Assembly (NCBI GenBank): GCA_032358165.1
Contig: JAALGY010000014.1
Location: forward strand, 682,001 to 746,000
DNA length: 64,000 nt
Source: Diplosphaera chodatii
Taxonomy: Eukaryota > Chlorophyta > Trebouxiophyceae > Prasiolales > Stichococcaceae
Direction: 5' to 3'
The notes under the pieces were generated by a model, which saw only the letters and a program-made list of their open reading frames with translations, ran no database searches and was not told the origin of the DNA. This document shows, one piece after another, positions 47,740 through 60,289 of this stretch; position 1 is the first letter of the stretch, and each line of letters begins with the position of its first letter. Both the position numbers and the translations under genes were made by a program.

Positions 47740-50700
47740 ATGGCAAGTGTGATGCGATCCAGCGTTGACAACCCTCTGTGGGAGGACGCTGCTTTGGTAC
47801 AGTCCGGCTTCGCCCGCATTCCGCTGAGCCCGCTGGAGACGGCACTGCAGGCGCTGCCAGTCAACAGGCCCCACAGCGGCAAGTCCACCGACGGAACTAA
47901 ACCGTGCAGTAGACATGCAGCCGGCTCAAGTTACACAGCAGATGACGGCGGCGACCGCGGCGCCGACGTGCCGCTCAGCTTCGAGGCCTGGCGGCCCAGC
48001 AGCAGCGAGGTCCGCCGGGTGCTGGCGACAAAACCTCAGGCAGCAAACGCTTTCAGCACCAGCAGCACAGAACTCCCTGCCGGGCTTAACGACAGCGTCA
48101 GCGGTGCCCACTGCAGCAGCAGCGCCAGGCTGAGCCCGGTGTGCTGGTCGCTAGACAGCGGCCACTGCGCCGAAACCAGCAGTGGCGGTATCATCAACAG
48201 CAGCGTGTGGTGCAAGGCTGTGCAGCATGCATATCTCATTGATGACAGTCCTCAGAACAATGTCATACAGCAGCAGCCGCAGCAGCAGCAGCGGTCGTCA
48301 GAGTTTCTGGCCGCATCCCCAGAAGCGCCAGCCAGCCCAGAGCAGCTGGAGTCGCCACTTAAGCGCCTGCGGCTGAGCGGGGACTCGATTGATGCAGCGG
48401 CAGATGGCAGCGGTACGCTGGATGCTGCAGACGGGGAAGACAGCCGCCAAGCAGCTGTGGAGTACGCCAACCACGCAGCTGGGGAGGCAGGCGGCGCCGC
48501 ACCAGGCTCGGAGGGTGGGTCAGTGCATGCAGCAGCTAGCAGCTGCTGGCAGCCCACAGACGAGGCTGGAGCTTACGTGCAGCCGGATGGGGCGGCGTCA
48601 TGCGTGGCAGCATCTGCAGCGCCCCCGGCAGGTGTTGTCGCCGGCACCAGCAGCAGCGAGCCAGCGTCGCCAGCCAGCGTCGCTGGTTCTGGCACGCTTG
48701 GCGGTGGCAGTTCCTGCGGCACACCCACCGCGGTGCGCTGTCCTGCAGACAACACATCGCCTGCCACATCTGATGCACGGCTTTGCTGTGGCTGGCAGAC
48801 AGCTGGGGGGTGACGCAGCGTGTTCACACGCATCTGCGGCGCGCCTGCTGCAGGAGCGCAGCCTGCGGCAGCAGGAGGCGGCGCTGCATGCGCGGCGCAA
48901 GGCCGATCTGGCAGAGCTGCGCTTCATCATGTCGGCGGGTGCGGCGGCGCACGGCTGCACCTCCCCCGCACCCAGCCTCCTGCAGGCAGGCTTGCCGGTC
49001 TCAGATAGTGGGGAGCGGAAGGGCGCATGTTGCATGCTCGTTCAATCTGTATGCTCGCTTACACTGCTGCGGTTACAGAGAGGGCGGCCCAGCACAGAAA
49101 GCCAGCTTGACGCTGTGCACAGTTGCGCCGCTGCAGGGTGGGCCAGCAGGCCCCAGCGAGCCGGGCTCCCCGCATACCTCCAGTCCCGGGTGGACACCGG
49201 CAGCTGGTGGTTTGACTGCCTCCAGCGGCAGCGCCACGCCAGCCAGCGAGCTGGTGGCCCGTGTGCTGGCCACGCCTGCTGCGGCGGCGCGCGACGCGGC
49301 CGACGGGACAGCGACGGGGCTCCATGCGTCTCCAGGGAGCGGCCCGATGCAGGACTCGGCGGCTGCCAGGCTCGGGCGGGATGCCACCGGCATGGCGGCC
49401 CTGCTGGAGGTGAGCTGTAGCCGTCCTGTGGCACAAACTCAATGTGCACAAGGCTGGCACCACTCCTGTGCCACAGGGTTGCCGATCACCAGGCCGCAGC
49501 GACGCTTGCTCATACCCGTGCTGCACTGTGTGCACATAAATGATCGTGCCAACAAAAACCTTATTTATCATTTTGACATAGTAAAATAAACGCTATTTAG
49601 GTTTATGTTGAAGGCGGCAGGTTCGAATCCTGCAGAATACAACCGTGAGACACACCTCTGCTTGTTCATGCCAAGGGCAGTTGAAGCTCACAGAGTGCCG
49701 CCGCTGCTCGTTGCTGCAGGACCTGCAGTGCCGGCTGGACGGCATATGCAGCTGCGCTGCCCTAGAGGCTTCCCCCGGCCCCCCTGGCAGCGTGCCCCTT
49801 GTCACGGGCTGCGCCGCGGCCAGCGACGCATCCCTCGCTGCACGGCTGGCGGCGGCGGAGGCGGCGCTTGCGGCGTCGGCTGCGGATGCTGCGGAGCTGC
49901 GGGCGGCCCTGACGGCGAGCGACGCCCGCGCAGCCGACCTCCAGGTGCTGCTTTCGAGCACCGCCTGGTATGTGACATGGCTGCAGGCAGCCCTCGACAT
50001 CGCACAGTCATTGCTGTGTGGGGGCACTGCCCTTTTGGGCTCCCTCGATCAGGATGGCAGCCAGGCACATGACATGCGCCTGAGACACCAGCTGCGCTCC
50101 ACCATGTGGCCGCCTGCAATGGCGTCGGCAGCGTCCCACCGGCCCGTGCATGCCCCCCGCAGGACCGGCTGGGGGCGGCGACCCGCGCAGCCTGTTCCGC
50201 GGAGCAGCAGCTGGCGCGCGTGCTGGCCGACTGGCGGGCCTCCGTCTCGCAGATGGCCGCCACACAGGCACGCAATGTTCATCTTATGTGTTGTTCATTG
50301 TGCAAGTTGCCAGGGTTTGCCTCCATGTCTCTAGTGATGCTGCAATGGGACAGGGGATAGCGTAGCAGACAGCGTCCACATGCCTTTGGATTTTGAATGT
50401 GTCCAGAGTCGTCGCCTGGCTGTTGCGGGCGCCGTGCTCGTGCCACCATGATGCAACAGGCAGCTCTGAGCTCATGCCCGAGGCCATCAGATGCAAAAGG
50501 GAAAACACTCGGAAGTGGTCGCCACAAGCACATACCCCAAGGCCTCAACTCATCTCCTGCTGCCGCTGCAGGTGCGGCTGTCGACGGCGCTGGGGGAGCT
50601 GGCGGCCGGCGGCGGCGGCGCGGCCGTGGCGACGCTGGCGGCGGCGCTGGGCCTTCAGGGGCAGCGGCGATATGACGGCAGCACGGACAGGCCCGCCTGC

Positions 50701-52260
50701 CGCTCGGCCGGCCCCGTGCTGACGACGGCGCGGCCGGCGCGCCGGGGCACGCCCCCCAGCGCCGGCGGCGGCAGCAGTGGCGGCAGCAGCGGCGGCTCCG
50801 GCATCGCGAACATTACTGCAAGCACCGCGCAACAGGGGCACCGGGCAGATGTGGATGCGGCTGCAGGACTCCTCGGGCGGCTGCTCTCTGATGGTGCGCC
50901 GTGGCACCCTGGCCACCAGCCGACTGCACAAATAGCATGCACAAGCTCCCCACGATGTTGTGGCAACCTGAACCGGAGCGTGACTATGGCTATGTGCTGT
51001 GCTGGGACAACCTACCTGGTATAATTGTTGCTGCAGGTGCCCGCCGCAGCCCGGCGAGCCAGCAGCAGGCGCTGGACCTGCGGTCCAGCATCGCCGCCGC
51101 CGAAGCACGGCTGTCGGCCTGCGCGCTTGGCGGCAGGGCGCCGCAGCCCGGCAGCAGCGCACAAGAGCAGCTGGCTGCAAGTGGCGCGGCTGAGAGCGGC
51201 TTGGCAGCAAGGAACGGCAGCAAAGTTGCTGGGCAGCCGCTGGCTGCTCCATCCGTGGTGGAGACTGATTTTGCAGAGGCCATGGGCCACACCACTCCAC
51301 GCTGCAACACGCTCAGAAACAGACAGGTGCGCATCTGCCCCATTGCTGTTCAGGCTAAAGCCTAGCACTGGTGCAGTTAGTGCACATCAGCAGTGGCATG
51401 GCTGCTGCCATGTTGCTGAAACTGCCCATGCTGAAGCCGATCAGGGCATGAGATGTCAGCAGGCAAAAGGGCTTGCCAGTGCCATGAGACACTGCGCCGG
51501 TCCCAGCAGTAGATACATACTGGCACCTCTGAGCATGCAGAGCAAGCGGGCCAGGCTGCGGGTCCCGCAGTTCGACATGGACGGCAAGCTGGCCGCGCTC
51601 GCGCACCTCTCGGCCGCCCTGGACGAGGACCTGCCGCTGTCGTGGAGCAGCGCCGCCGCTTTCGGCGCCGCCGCCACCACTGACGCCGCGGCCCGCGGCC
51701 AGCCGCTCGCAGCAGGCGCCAATGCAGAGAAATCCAGCCCGGGGGCTGCGCCTGCTGTGGTGGCAGCAGTGGCAGCACCCATCTGTGAGGGGGGCTCTGA
51801 TGGCCAGCTGCGGCCGGGTGACCACACCCCTGCAGAAACGCTGGAAAGTGGGTTGGACCCGCGGCTGGCTCTGTGCGCCGACGCGCCAGCTGTCACACCG
51901 GGGGATGCCCTGGAGCGGCGGCTGGCGCGCAAGCGCCACCTGGCGGCGGCGGTGGAGGCGGACGCGGCGCTCACGGCTGCAAGGACCCCCTACAGGGCAG
52001 CAGCCGCTCCAGTGCCGCAGGCTGCCGCAGCAGCGCTGCGCAGGGCTGCAGGTACTGGTGCAGCCGGTGATGGTGCGGCAGCGGCAATCACAGTCGACAT
52101 GCACGAGACCAGCCCAGCGGTGCCGGCACCCTCGCCGCCGGCGCCTGCCGCCGAGGTTGCCATAGCAGCTGCGAGGCGCGTCACGGAACAAGCGGCGGGA
52201 CGGCGGGGTGTTGGCCTGTGGCGGCGGGTGCTGGGTGGCCTAGGTGTGCTGGCCCAATAG
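47740..52260 (+). CDS. Low-complexity and coiled-coil protein, function unknown
   Basis: Proposed exons: 47740-about 48576, 48803-48985, 49137-49409, 49681-49944, 50163-50267, 50572-50893, 51037-51326, 51541-52260 (TAG); all keep frame and give about 997 aa. The start is MASVMRSSVDNPLWEDAAL. Residues 1-280 are Ser/Ala/Gly-rich, with a Gln run and a likely nuclear signal SPLKRLRLSGDS. Coiled-coil segments follow: LLQERSLRQQEAALHARRKA, then LAARLAAAEAALAASAADAA, AEQQLARVLADWRASVSQMA. The last exon has basic helices (LERRLARKRHLAAAVEAD) and a hydrophobic end GVGLWRRVLGGLGVLAQ. The exon 1 donor is uncertain (gtgcag at 48577 keeps phase; the frame stays open to 48810). Exon 5 ends either at a GC donor (50268) or at a weaker gttcat 9 nt on. 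A centrosome, nuclear-envelope or scaffold role could fit but nothing proves it. Its intron 3 carries a tRNA-like remnant. Confidence 0.5.
49617..49640 (+). other. tRNA T-arm remnant (B-box) in an AT-rich island
   Basis: The sequence GCAGG-TTCGAAT-CCTGC (49617-49633) is a perfect tRNA T-stem-loop containing the consensus B-box GGTTCGAATCC, followed by seven bases like a 3' acceptor strand (AGAATAC). No matching 5' acceptor strand, D-arm or anticodon arm was found upstream. The 5' flank (49527-49610) is strikingly AT-rich, which suggests a fragment of a tRNA-derived SINE or organelle DNA. Confidence 0.55.
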
Positions 52261-52918
52261 TGAGCAGCCAGTAACCTCTGGGGCATGGTAGCGTGTTTTG
52301 CAGATGTGTGACAGTGGTTGGACCTGGCTTCTTCATGCGGTGTGTGATACAGCTGGCCAGCAATGTTACGGTATGTGCTTGAACAACGCATGTTGCATGC
52401 AAGGTTGCGACTGCTGCTGCATACAAAACGGGCCAAAAGTCGATCGCTGCACTGGCAATTGGTCGGCCTCCTGATCCTACAATGCCTAGCATACAGATGG
52501 GCACATCCTGCACTTGCACCACAAGCTCAACCTAAAACATGCAAACGCAGTTATCAGATACAGCAGCACCTCTGCAACACCTGCAAAGCTGGCAGGCCCA
52601 AGATCACCACATGTGAGTCACTTGCCTGTCAACACACGCTGCCTGGTTCAGGCGTACTGTATGCAAACTGCCAGACGAGAGCCCTTGTGCAGGGCTGCAG
52701 CATCTGGCACACACACAAATCTACCACACCTCGTTGCAAGCAGTCTACATTTGCGACACACAAAACATTCATGCCCCAGTGGCCCATGGCAAGCCACGGT
52801 GTCATGAGCTACCAGCCGTGAAAGCAGCTAGCTTGGGCTGTCGAGGCCTGCCCGACAAGTAGGTGACAGCAGATCTCCGCTGGATTGCATGAATGTCCCG
52901 GACACGCCCTGAGATGCA
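52261..52918. other. Convergent 3' region
   Basis: 658 bp between converging stop codons; probable overlapping or adjacent 3' UTRs. No exon is supported. Confidence 0.4.
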
Positions 52919-55900
52919 TCAAGCAGCATCATCCTCCTGCATTGGCACCGCGCCGCCATCCTCAGCTGCGCTGCTTCCTGCCTCCGCATGCTGCTCGGGC
53001 AGGGTAGCAGCCGCCTGTGGCGCTGCAGCGCCTGCATCATCAGCGCCGAAGGCAGCGGCAGCGAGCACGCCGGCAGCAGCTGCGCCCTGGGCTTGGGCCG
53101 GCGCAGCAGAGGCGCTGCCATCACCAGCAGCAGTGGCTGCATCATCGGTGGCGGCCTCGTGCATGGGGGCATCGCCATCCGCCGCAGCCGCGTGTGCTGC
53201 AGGCGGCACCACCTCCTGCTGCTGCTGTTGCTGCTGCTGCTGGTGGTCCTCCAGAGACGCAGCCAGGGCGGCGGCCAGCAGCTGCTCCTCCACATCCTCT
53301 GCTGCATTGGCCGCCGGTGCCGGAGCAACGGCGGCAGCAGCGGCTGCAGCATCTCCTCCCTCCGCCGCTGCACTGCAAGGGTGATGCCAGAAACTGCGGA
53401 AACTGTGTCGTTATTGTCGAGCGTGGCATTGCTCAGACACCAAGGGCACTGAAGGTTTTTGTGCAGCGCCCATGGGGTTTCTGCGCCCTGGCGAGACGCA
53501 GGATGGTGCAGTAATACAGGATTTGCATGTGCTCACCGGCCTGGCCACCATTCTCCATGCTGGCGGCGGCGATGGCAGCAGCGATGTCCTCCTCGGCGTC
53601 CGCTGCATCCAGGTTGGCGAACTCCGCCGGCAGCGGCAGCCCGGTGCTGCCCCGCAGCAGCGGCATCGCAGCGATGCAGGCCGGCTCCTGCACACGTCGT
53701 CGCAAAAGGTCACCTTTCCGCGCTGGCTTTGCGTGCTTGCGCGGCAGTCGTAGGAATACACTGATGGCGAAAACATTGAGGTTCCACGACCAGTGGCATC
53801 GTTTGCTTGCTGACGTTCCTCCTGACGTGCATGCTCAGCAGCTTAGCGGTGTGCGCCCAGCCAAGTGCAGCAGCTGTAGACGCTGCCAGCATTTGAGTGC
53901 TCAGCCAGCCAAGTGTGAGCTGCTGTCCCTGCCGATCAGCGTGGGCAAGAGCCAAGCCGCACCTCTTGCCAGTGGCCAGAGCGGCGGACCTGCAGCGTCG
54001 CCAGCCCAGTCAGGCGCGTCAGCAGCGTCGTGGGCTGCGCCGCCAGTGACTCACCCTGCAGTGAAGCTTGCCAACGGTTCTGAGACTTGCATAGTTTGCT
54101 ATGCTGATGACATGCGTGACTTGCAAAAGGTAGCCGGATACTGCGCCGTGTAGGCTGCGATATGCTATGGCAGAGCTGAAGTGACAGGTAGCTGCAGTAG
54201 CAGTTGGACAGCGTTCAGCCATCCCATCGGCAACAGCACTCAACATCGTTGGCGAGCATGAGCATGAAGCGCGCACCAGGGCGTAGTTGTGGCTCAGGTC
54301 GCACCACACCAGGTCAGTCAGGCCCGTCAGGGCCTGCGGGAACGTGCGCAGCCCGCAGTTCCCCAGGCTCAGCGTCTGCATGAGGATACCATCAGCAAAT
54401 GAGCTTGCTATTTGCTGCAGCGCTACTGTCTCTGATGCGCAGGTACAGCCTGGCTGTTGGCGGCGGCGCAACACAGCTTTGACATCTAATGTGCGTGACA
54501 CACAGCAAGCTAGATCCCGGATACATGTGAAGGCGTTTCAAAGCGAATAGCAAACTGAAATATTTCACCTCCAGGCCGGTGAGCCCCTGCAGCTCCTGCG
54601 TGGCGGCCGCCCCCGACAGGTCGCCCTGCCACAGGGTGAGGTTCGCCAGCGGCAGCGACCCGAAGCCGGGCGGCAGGCCGTGCCGCGGGGCGAAGGGCGC
54701 GCTCAGGGACAGGCTTCGCAGCCTGGTCAGCGCCGTGATGCCGTCCGGCATCGACCCCGCCTGTAGATTCAACAAAGAAAGTTTTGCGATGTTGGGCTGG
54801 GGCGCTGATGTGTTGCTAACGCAGCACAAGGACGTGGCGCACAGGCTCCAGAGGCCGGGTCTGCCCTGATGCATCCTGAGCAAGTTAGCCTGCTGCAATG
54901 CAACCGTGCCACTGTAGCTGGTGCAGCCCGCTGTGCATGTCCGGCGGCAGCGTCAATGCAGGCTGGCTTCCGTTACGATCTTTATGCTGTAAAGGTTTTT
55001 GTGCTCAGCCCGCATTGCACGATGCACTGTGACTGCAGTGTGGACAGCACAAGCCAACCAGCCAGGCGAGGCCAGAAGCAGCACTTTGATGAGCCAACGC
55101 CCATAGTGAACTGCTGGGACCTCCTTGGCCCCACATCTGCTGAACCCTGTAGCGTTTGCAGTATAGTCCAGTACCTGTTAACTGCAGAAGCTGATGTATG
55201 GCAGACGTTCTATAGATGCTGTCAGCATGAACTTGTCGTGATGCTGAACCCACCGTGCACGGGATCTGCAGGGACAGCGCGCGCAGGCGGGGCAGGCGCA
55301 GCAGCGCATCCGGGAACGGCAGTGTCGCAGCGCCGTAGTCCCGGGCCAGCACCGTCACCTCCACATACAGCTCCTGCATGCAGTTATCCTACCATTCAGC
55401 AACCACTGGGCGTCTTGCGCCTGTCAGCCTAAAGCAGGGCCTCAGCAGACTGGGCATGTTCCACAGACACGCTATACACCGAGCACGTCACAATGCAACA
55501 AGCAGACCGCAGCCAATCCTTACAGGCAAGTGTCCGGCCTGCAGTGCATGTCACTGATGACCGCTACGCGTGGCGTCAGTGAAGGCCTACTGCAGTGCAC
55601 CCGATACTTGCATGTGGCAACGGTCACCAGTACGATGCACTATCCCAGCAGCCCCCGTGCTTTGCATCCTGTTGACGATGCAGCCGCACATCATGTGACT
55701 GAAGCATGGCGTATGTGGCAATTAGCTAGAGCCTGGCTTCACCTAAAACACAGGCACAGCACACCTCCAGGTTGGGGCACGACTGGGCGACCAGCTGCAC
55801 CGCCGCGGCGCCCAGGGCAGCGGACCGCAGGCTGACGTCCAGCTCCAGCCGCCGCAGCTGCCGGCACCGGGCGATGGACCGCAGCTCGTTGGGCCCCAGG

Positions 55901-58900
55901 GTGGCCAGGCCCGACGGCGGCGGCGGCGGCGGCGGCACCCACCTACATATCGTCATAGGCCCCGTGCCGGCAGATCCATACAATGCAGTGCAGCACGATC
56001 TCACAATGCCCATGACAGCATGCTTAACCAGCCTGGCAATACAAACAGCAGTTTGGCAGCAACAGCGGTTCTGTGCTGCCCGGAACATGGTGCAGAGCTG
56101 AGCGGTGGCAGACGAAGGCGCACTGTGCGTGCTGCTGCGCTGGCGCTGGCTGTACAGGCGCCGCCTGAGCTGCAGCGGCATCGTGTGCCTGCTCCTGTGC
56201 CAGCGCCGCTTGCAGGGCTTCTACGGCAGCCTCGATACCTGGCGCTGCTGCGGGAACTGCGCCGCCTGCTGCTGCGGCGTCAGCCAGTGCTTGCACCTGG
56301 GCTGCGACTGCAGCCGCCGCCTGAGCCACGGCCAAACCCGGAACATGGCCGCCGCCCGCAGCTTCATCCTGTGCAGCGAGGGCGGCCAGTGCCTGCTGCA
56401 CCGACGCCTGCATGGCATGGGCAGCCTCAATGGCTTGTCCCTCGTCGCCTTCGCCCGCCATGTGTGCAGCGAGGACGGCCATGCCCTGCTGCATAGCCGG
56501 TTGCATAGCCGCGTGGGCTGCTGCTACCGCTGCTCCTAGAGGCGCTGCGCCGGCTGCTGCTGCGTCAGGCACAGCCGCTGCGGCATCTCCCTGCTCCATG
56601 TCTGCCTGTGCGGCTGCAACGAAAGCAGGCATGGCCGCAGGACCGTTGAGCGGCTGCGCTTCACCTGCGGCTGCAAGCTCTGGCTGCTGAGGTGCCTCTT
56701 GGGCAGCGGCGGGGGCATCTGCATGCTGTGGATCCACCTGCTCACCTGCTGCAGCATGTGCAGCTGCCTCAGCTGCCCCTGCTGCTGGGGCTGGCAGCGC
56801 TTCATCTGCTGCAGCTGCTGCTGGCTGGAGATGTGCCACATCTGCTGCCTGCATTGGTGCAACGTCTACTGCCTCTGCCGCTGCCGGTGCATCTGCTGCA
56901 GGGCCGGCATCATCTGCAGCTGCTGCTGCGCCTGCCGCAGGAGCTGGCACGGCCGCTGCAGCGGCGGCTGCTGCCAGGGCATCCTGCACGATGGCCTGCG
57001 CAGCTACTGCTACAGCAGCACTGGCAGCGACCAAAGCATTGGGGCCTTCTGCAGCTGCTGCCGCCAGCGTAGCCGCATGCACCGCCCCACTGATCCGCTG
57101 CACGAAATCCGCAGGCAGGTTGGCAGGCTGCTGGCCAAGGAAGACCGCTGACACCTGCTGCATCAGGCTGTCGGCGGCCGTCATCAGCTCGCTGAAGGCA
57201 AGGCCATCACCCGTGGGCGCCTGCTGCAGCGCTGCTGCAATGCCAGCGTGCAGCGCATTGCCATCGTCGCCCTGCAGCAAAGGTGCGACGGCCAAGTGCT
57301 CAGGACACAGATGTGGGCAGCTGCCTCTGGATGCGGTGTGGCAGAACGCCCCCTGCAATACCTGTCATGATCGCTACGCAAAGTGTAGCAACATTGCCAG
57401 AAAGACCAGCGCGCCTGGCTGTTGTGGACGTAATTCAGCAGGTCCTCTAGCTGCTCGACGTGGGACAGCAGCTGCCAAGCAGCATCTTCTGCCGCCCCAT
57501 GCCCAGCCTGCTCCATGTCATATGCGACCGCTGTCGCCTCGCGCCCCACTTCGGCGATGGCATCCAGGACGGCATCCACAGGCGTGTGGGCGCCATCGAA
57601 GTTTCCGGCGCCGCCTGCAAAGCCGTCTCCTAGCACGTCACCTACAGCGGCTGCGCCTGCTGCTGCACCGCCACCGCCGCCGCCGCCCTCTGCTACACCA
57701 TCGCCATCCTCGTCTACCTCGACACCTGCGCCGCCATCCTCGCTGTCGTCATCTGAGCTGCCAGCTTCCGGATCTCCTGGGGCCGCCTGCATCTCCTCAT
57801 CCTGCAGGAGGCAGCGCACTGACCAGGGTCTTATTGCATGCAAAGACGCCATCTTGCACTGCAGTTGTTGAACCAGAGGCCCTACGGCTGTATCCTTTAC
57901 CCTGCTGAACAAGTGACCTGCAGCAACAACCGAGGAAATACGTCACAGCCGCATGCTGACCTCGGCGTCCGAGTCGAACTGCTCGTCGTCCATGCCATCC
58001 GGAGCCACGAATTGCCCGCCATGCAGGTCGTCAGGGTGGAAGCCCACCCCGTGGCGACGGGCCTGAAGCACAGCAACAGGTGGTGCACCTTAGGACAAGA
58101 GTCCGTAGCTACAGGCTGTGCAACGACAGGATGGCAGACAGCAGCGTACACAGCATGCATGCATTGGAAAGCAGCATTTCACTACAAGATATTGAGCAGT
58201 GCAGCATGTTGTGCAATCACCCGCGGGCTGGGTGCTGCAGCGCCATGCAGGGCTTCCTCCACAAACTCAGTCTCGCCATCTGGCACTGTGCTGTCGTTCC
58301 GCTGCATGGAAGCACAAGCACATTACATGCTGCTGCAATGCTTATGTCCACATCTCTGCATGTGCACACTCCAACCTGCATTTGCAATCATCATGAACAG
58401 AGGAGCAGATCCATGGTCAGCACCGCTGCAGATAATTGCACTGTTCTAATGAACCTCTGATCTGCATGGGTATCCTCGACCGCAATGCAGCTGCTGAAGG
58501 TGGTGCATGCAGTGGGTTGCCACTGCAGGCAGCGTGCATGCGGCATGGATGTGCAGTAACACTCATGAGTCCAGTTCCAAAGTTGCTCCTACAGCACAGA
58601 GTCCAGCCACATGTCAGTGGAGTCTCACACCTCGGCAGGCTTGTGTAGGTACAGGGTGAGGTCCTTGAGGTTGGGCAAGCCGTCGATCAGCTCCTCTACG
58701 CCTCCCGAGGGTAGCGACTGCTTCCGGCTGTCCCTGATGTCGCTCAGCCTGCATGCATGTGCTAGCATGCTGTTGCTGCAGTGTGCATGTACCAGCCCTG
58801 GACGGCTGCTGTCAGGCACAGAGCACGCCGGCGCCAGGTCAACCTGCTCAGTTCTGCATGCATGGCATGATGCAGTGGACGCTGCCAGCTGCATGCCTGA

Positions 58901-59755
58901 GGTCGATGCCAGAGATGTTGCCGGCGCGCTTTATGAGCCAGGGCTGCACCCGCTCCCACGTCATGCTGGCGTACGTCAGCTCCTTGTACTGTCGCGCGTC
59001 CACACGCACAGAGTCCCAGATGATGTCGTCGCATGCGGCCGCAAAGGCACGGCATGTCAGCGGCAGCTGCTCCCGCCTGCGAAAGCGGCCAGTCCGCGTC
59101 AGATGTCACAGCAACAGCTGCTTTGATGTCAGAAGATGAGCTCCTCCTGACCAGCATGTGTGACTGACTGCCTGCATGCGCATGACTAGCGGCTGGCGCA
59201 CAGAGAGGCCTCCTTGGTAGATCCAAAAGTACGTCTGTTTTGCATCAGCGCATCGAATTGACGTTCTGGATGCCTCAGCGTGAGTGGACAAGGGCGAAGG
59301 TAAGGCTGCCGAAGTACCACAACTTAGCGATCCCGAGCACAATGGCCTTGGGTCGAGCCACCGCAAACGTGCCGTGCATGCTGACACACATCTCCGCAGT
59401 TCTGCTATTGATGACCTCCAATAGATCTGAACCTGCCAAGGTTTGCTGCTGACCACCTGGTCGCTCAGGACACATGTACGATAAGCAAGAGGCCTTGACG
59501 CCCAACGGCATCTTAGAGCCGGAGGCCACAGATCTGGGCACTCTGACATGCGCATATCCTCCAAGCATTGGTGCTTGCATCGGAGGCGCTTGCAGGACAG
59601 CAAGGACCGTCTCGGAGGGACATGCAACACCTGGCCCACTCATCCGGCACGGCCCGGAAGATGCGCGCCAGCACGTCGCTGGGCAGGCCGCAAATACCGC
59701 CGCATGACAAGCTGTGGCGCATGCGGCTGCCGTCGGAGCTCGAGCCCTGGGACAT
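52919..59755 (-). CDS. F-box / leucine-rich-repeat protein with Ala-rich insert and UIM
   Basis: Thirteen exons, all in phase, about 1,104 aa: 59755-59631, 59076-58897, 58748-58631, 58301-58221, 58062-57961, 57801-57430, 57271-56124, 55942-55765, 55373-55254, 54760-54569, 54375-54277, 53687-53537, 53367-52919 (TGA). The F-box spans exons 1-2: GLPSDVLARIFRAVPDEWA then CRAFAAACDDIIWDSVRVDA. Leucine-rich repeats are in exon 3 (LIDGLPNLKDLTLYL) and exons 8-11 (RQLRRLELDV, LLRLPRLRALSLQI, ALTRLRSLSLSAPF, TLSLGNCGLRTFPQALTG). Between them exons 4-6 are acidic, and exon 7 alone encodes about 380 residues, over a third Ala. The C-terminus has DAEEDIAAAIAAAS (weak UIM) and VEEQLLAAALAASLEDHQ, a good UIM, then a poly-Gln run. 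F-box proteins link substrates to SKP1-CUL1 ubiquitin ligases and LRRs usually bind the substrate; the UIM suggests it also binds ubiquitin. Intron 2 needs a GC donor (58896). An extra LRR exon between 54277 and 53687 cannot be excluded. Confidence 0.75.
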
Positions 59756-60289
59756 GTTGGGTGTCCCAAGCTGGCTTCCTGGATCGAGCCCGCTCTGCTG
59801 ATTTGCTGCAGTCTTAGCAAGCCAGGCTGCAGATCATACAAAGATGCTTCTCATTTAGCATGTCTGTGTTCTTCCTCAAGGACTATGATTAAGAACACCA
59901 CCGTTCGATGGTGCTGGTGTTGTGCACCGGCAGCAGCATCGAAGGATGCAGCTGCCAAAAGCTGCCGTGCTGGGCGTGCTGCGCTTGGCCACGACTGGGT
60001 CTTGTGCACTCGGCGTTCTGGGCATGTTATACATGGGCGTTCTGCAGCAGGTCTGGTGCGATTTGTGCATATGCACGTGATGCGGGATGCTCGTTCGACG
60101 GCACAGTGCCTTCGGCCCCTGGCTTGCGCTTCAGAGGACTTGACGGCATTGTCCGTTGGCTTACAGTATGCGTGCTCTTGGCAGCCTACTGTGCTGCAGT
60201 CGACCTTGCCAGCTGCACTGAAATTGCCTCAGGGTGTGCTGCAGGCCACCACGGAGGGGCCAGGCTGTCTATGCATCCTGCTTGAGGCG
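59756..60289. other. Intergenic, between two minus-strand genes
   Basis: 534 bp: 3' UTR of the RRM gene and promoter of the F-box gene. It contains the TGTAA signal noted separately. No exon is supported. Confidence 0.4.
60161..60165 (-). terminator. TGTAA poly(A) signal of the RRM-RGG gene
   Basis: TTACA on the plus strand, about 125 nt past the stop codon in gene orientation; a normal distance for algal 3' UTRs. Confidence 0.45.

Noticed and set aside
49560..49645. Complete tRNA gene
   Set aside because: Only the T-arm and a 3' acceptor-like strand are present; no D-arm, anticodon arm or pairing 5' strand.
56105..57151. Plus-strand Cys/Leu-rich frames
   Set aside because: Antisense shadows of the Ala-rich exon of the F-box gene.
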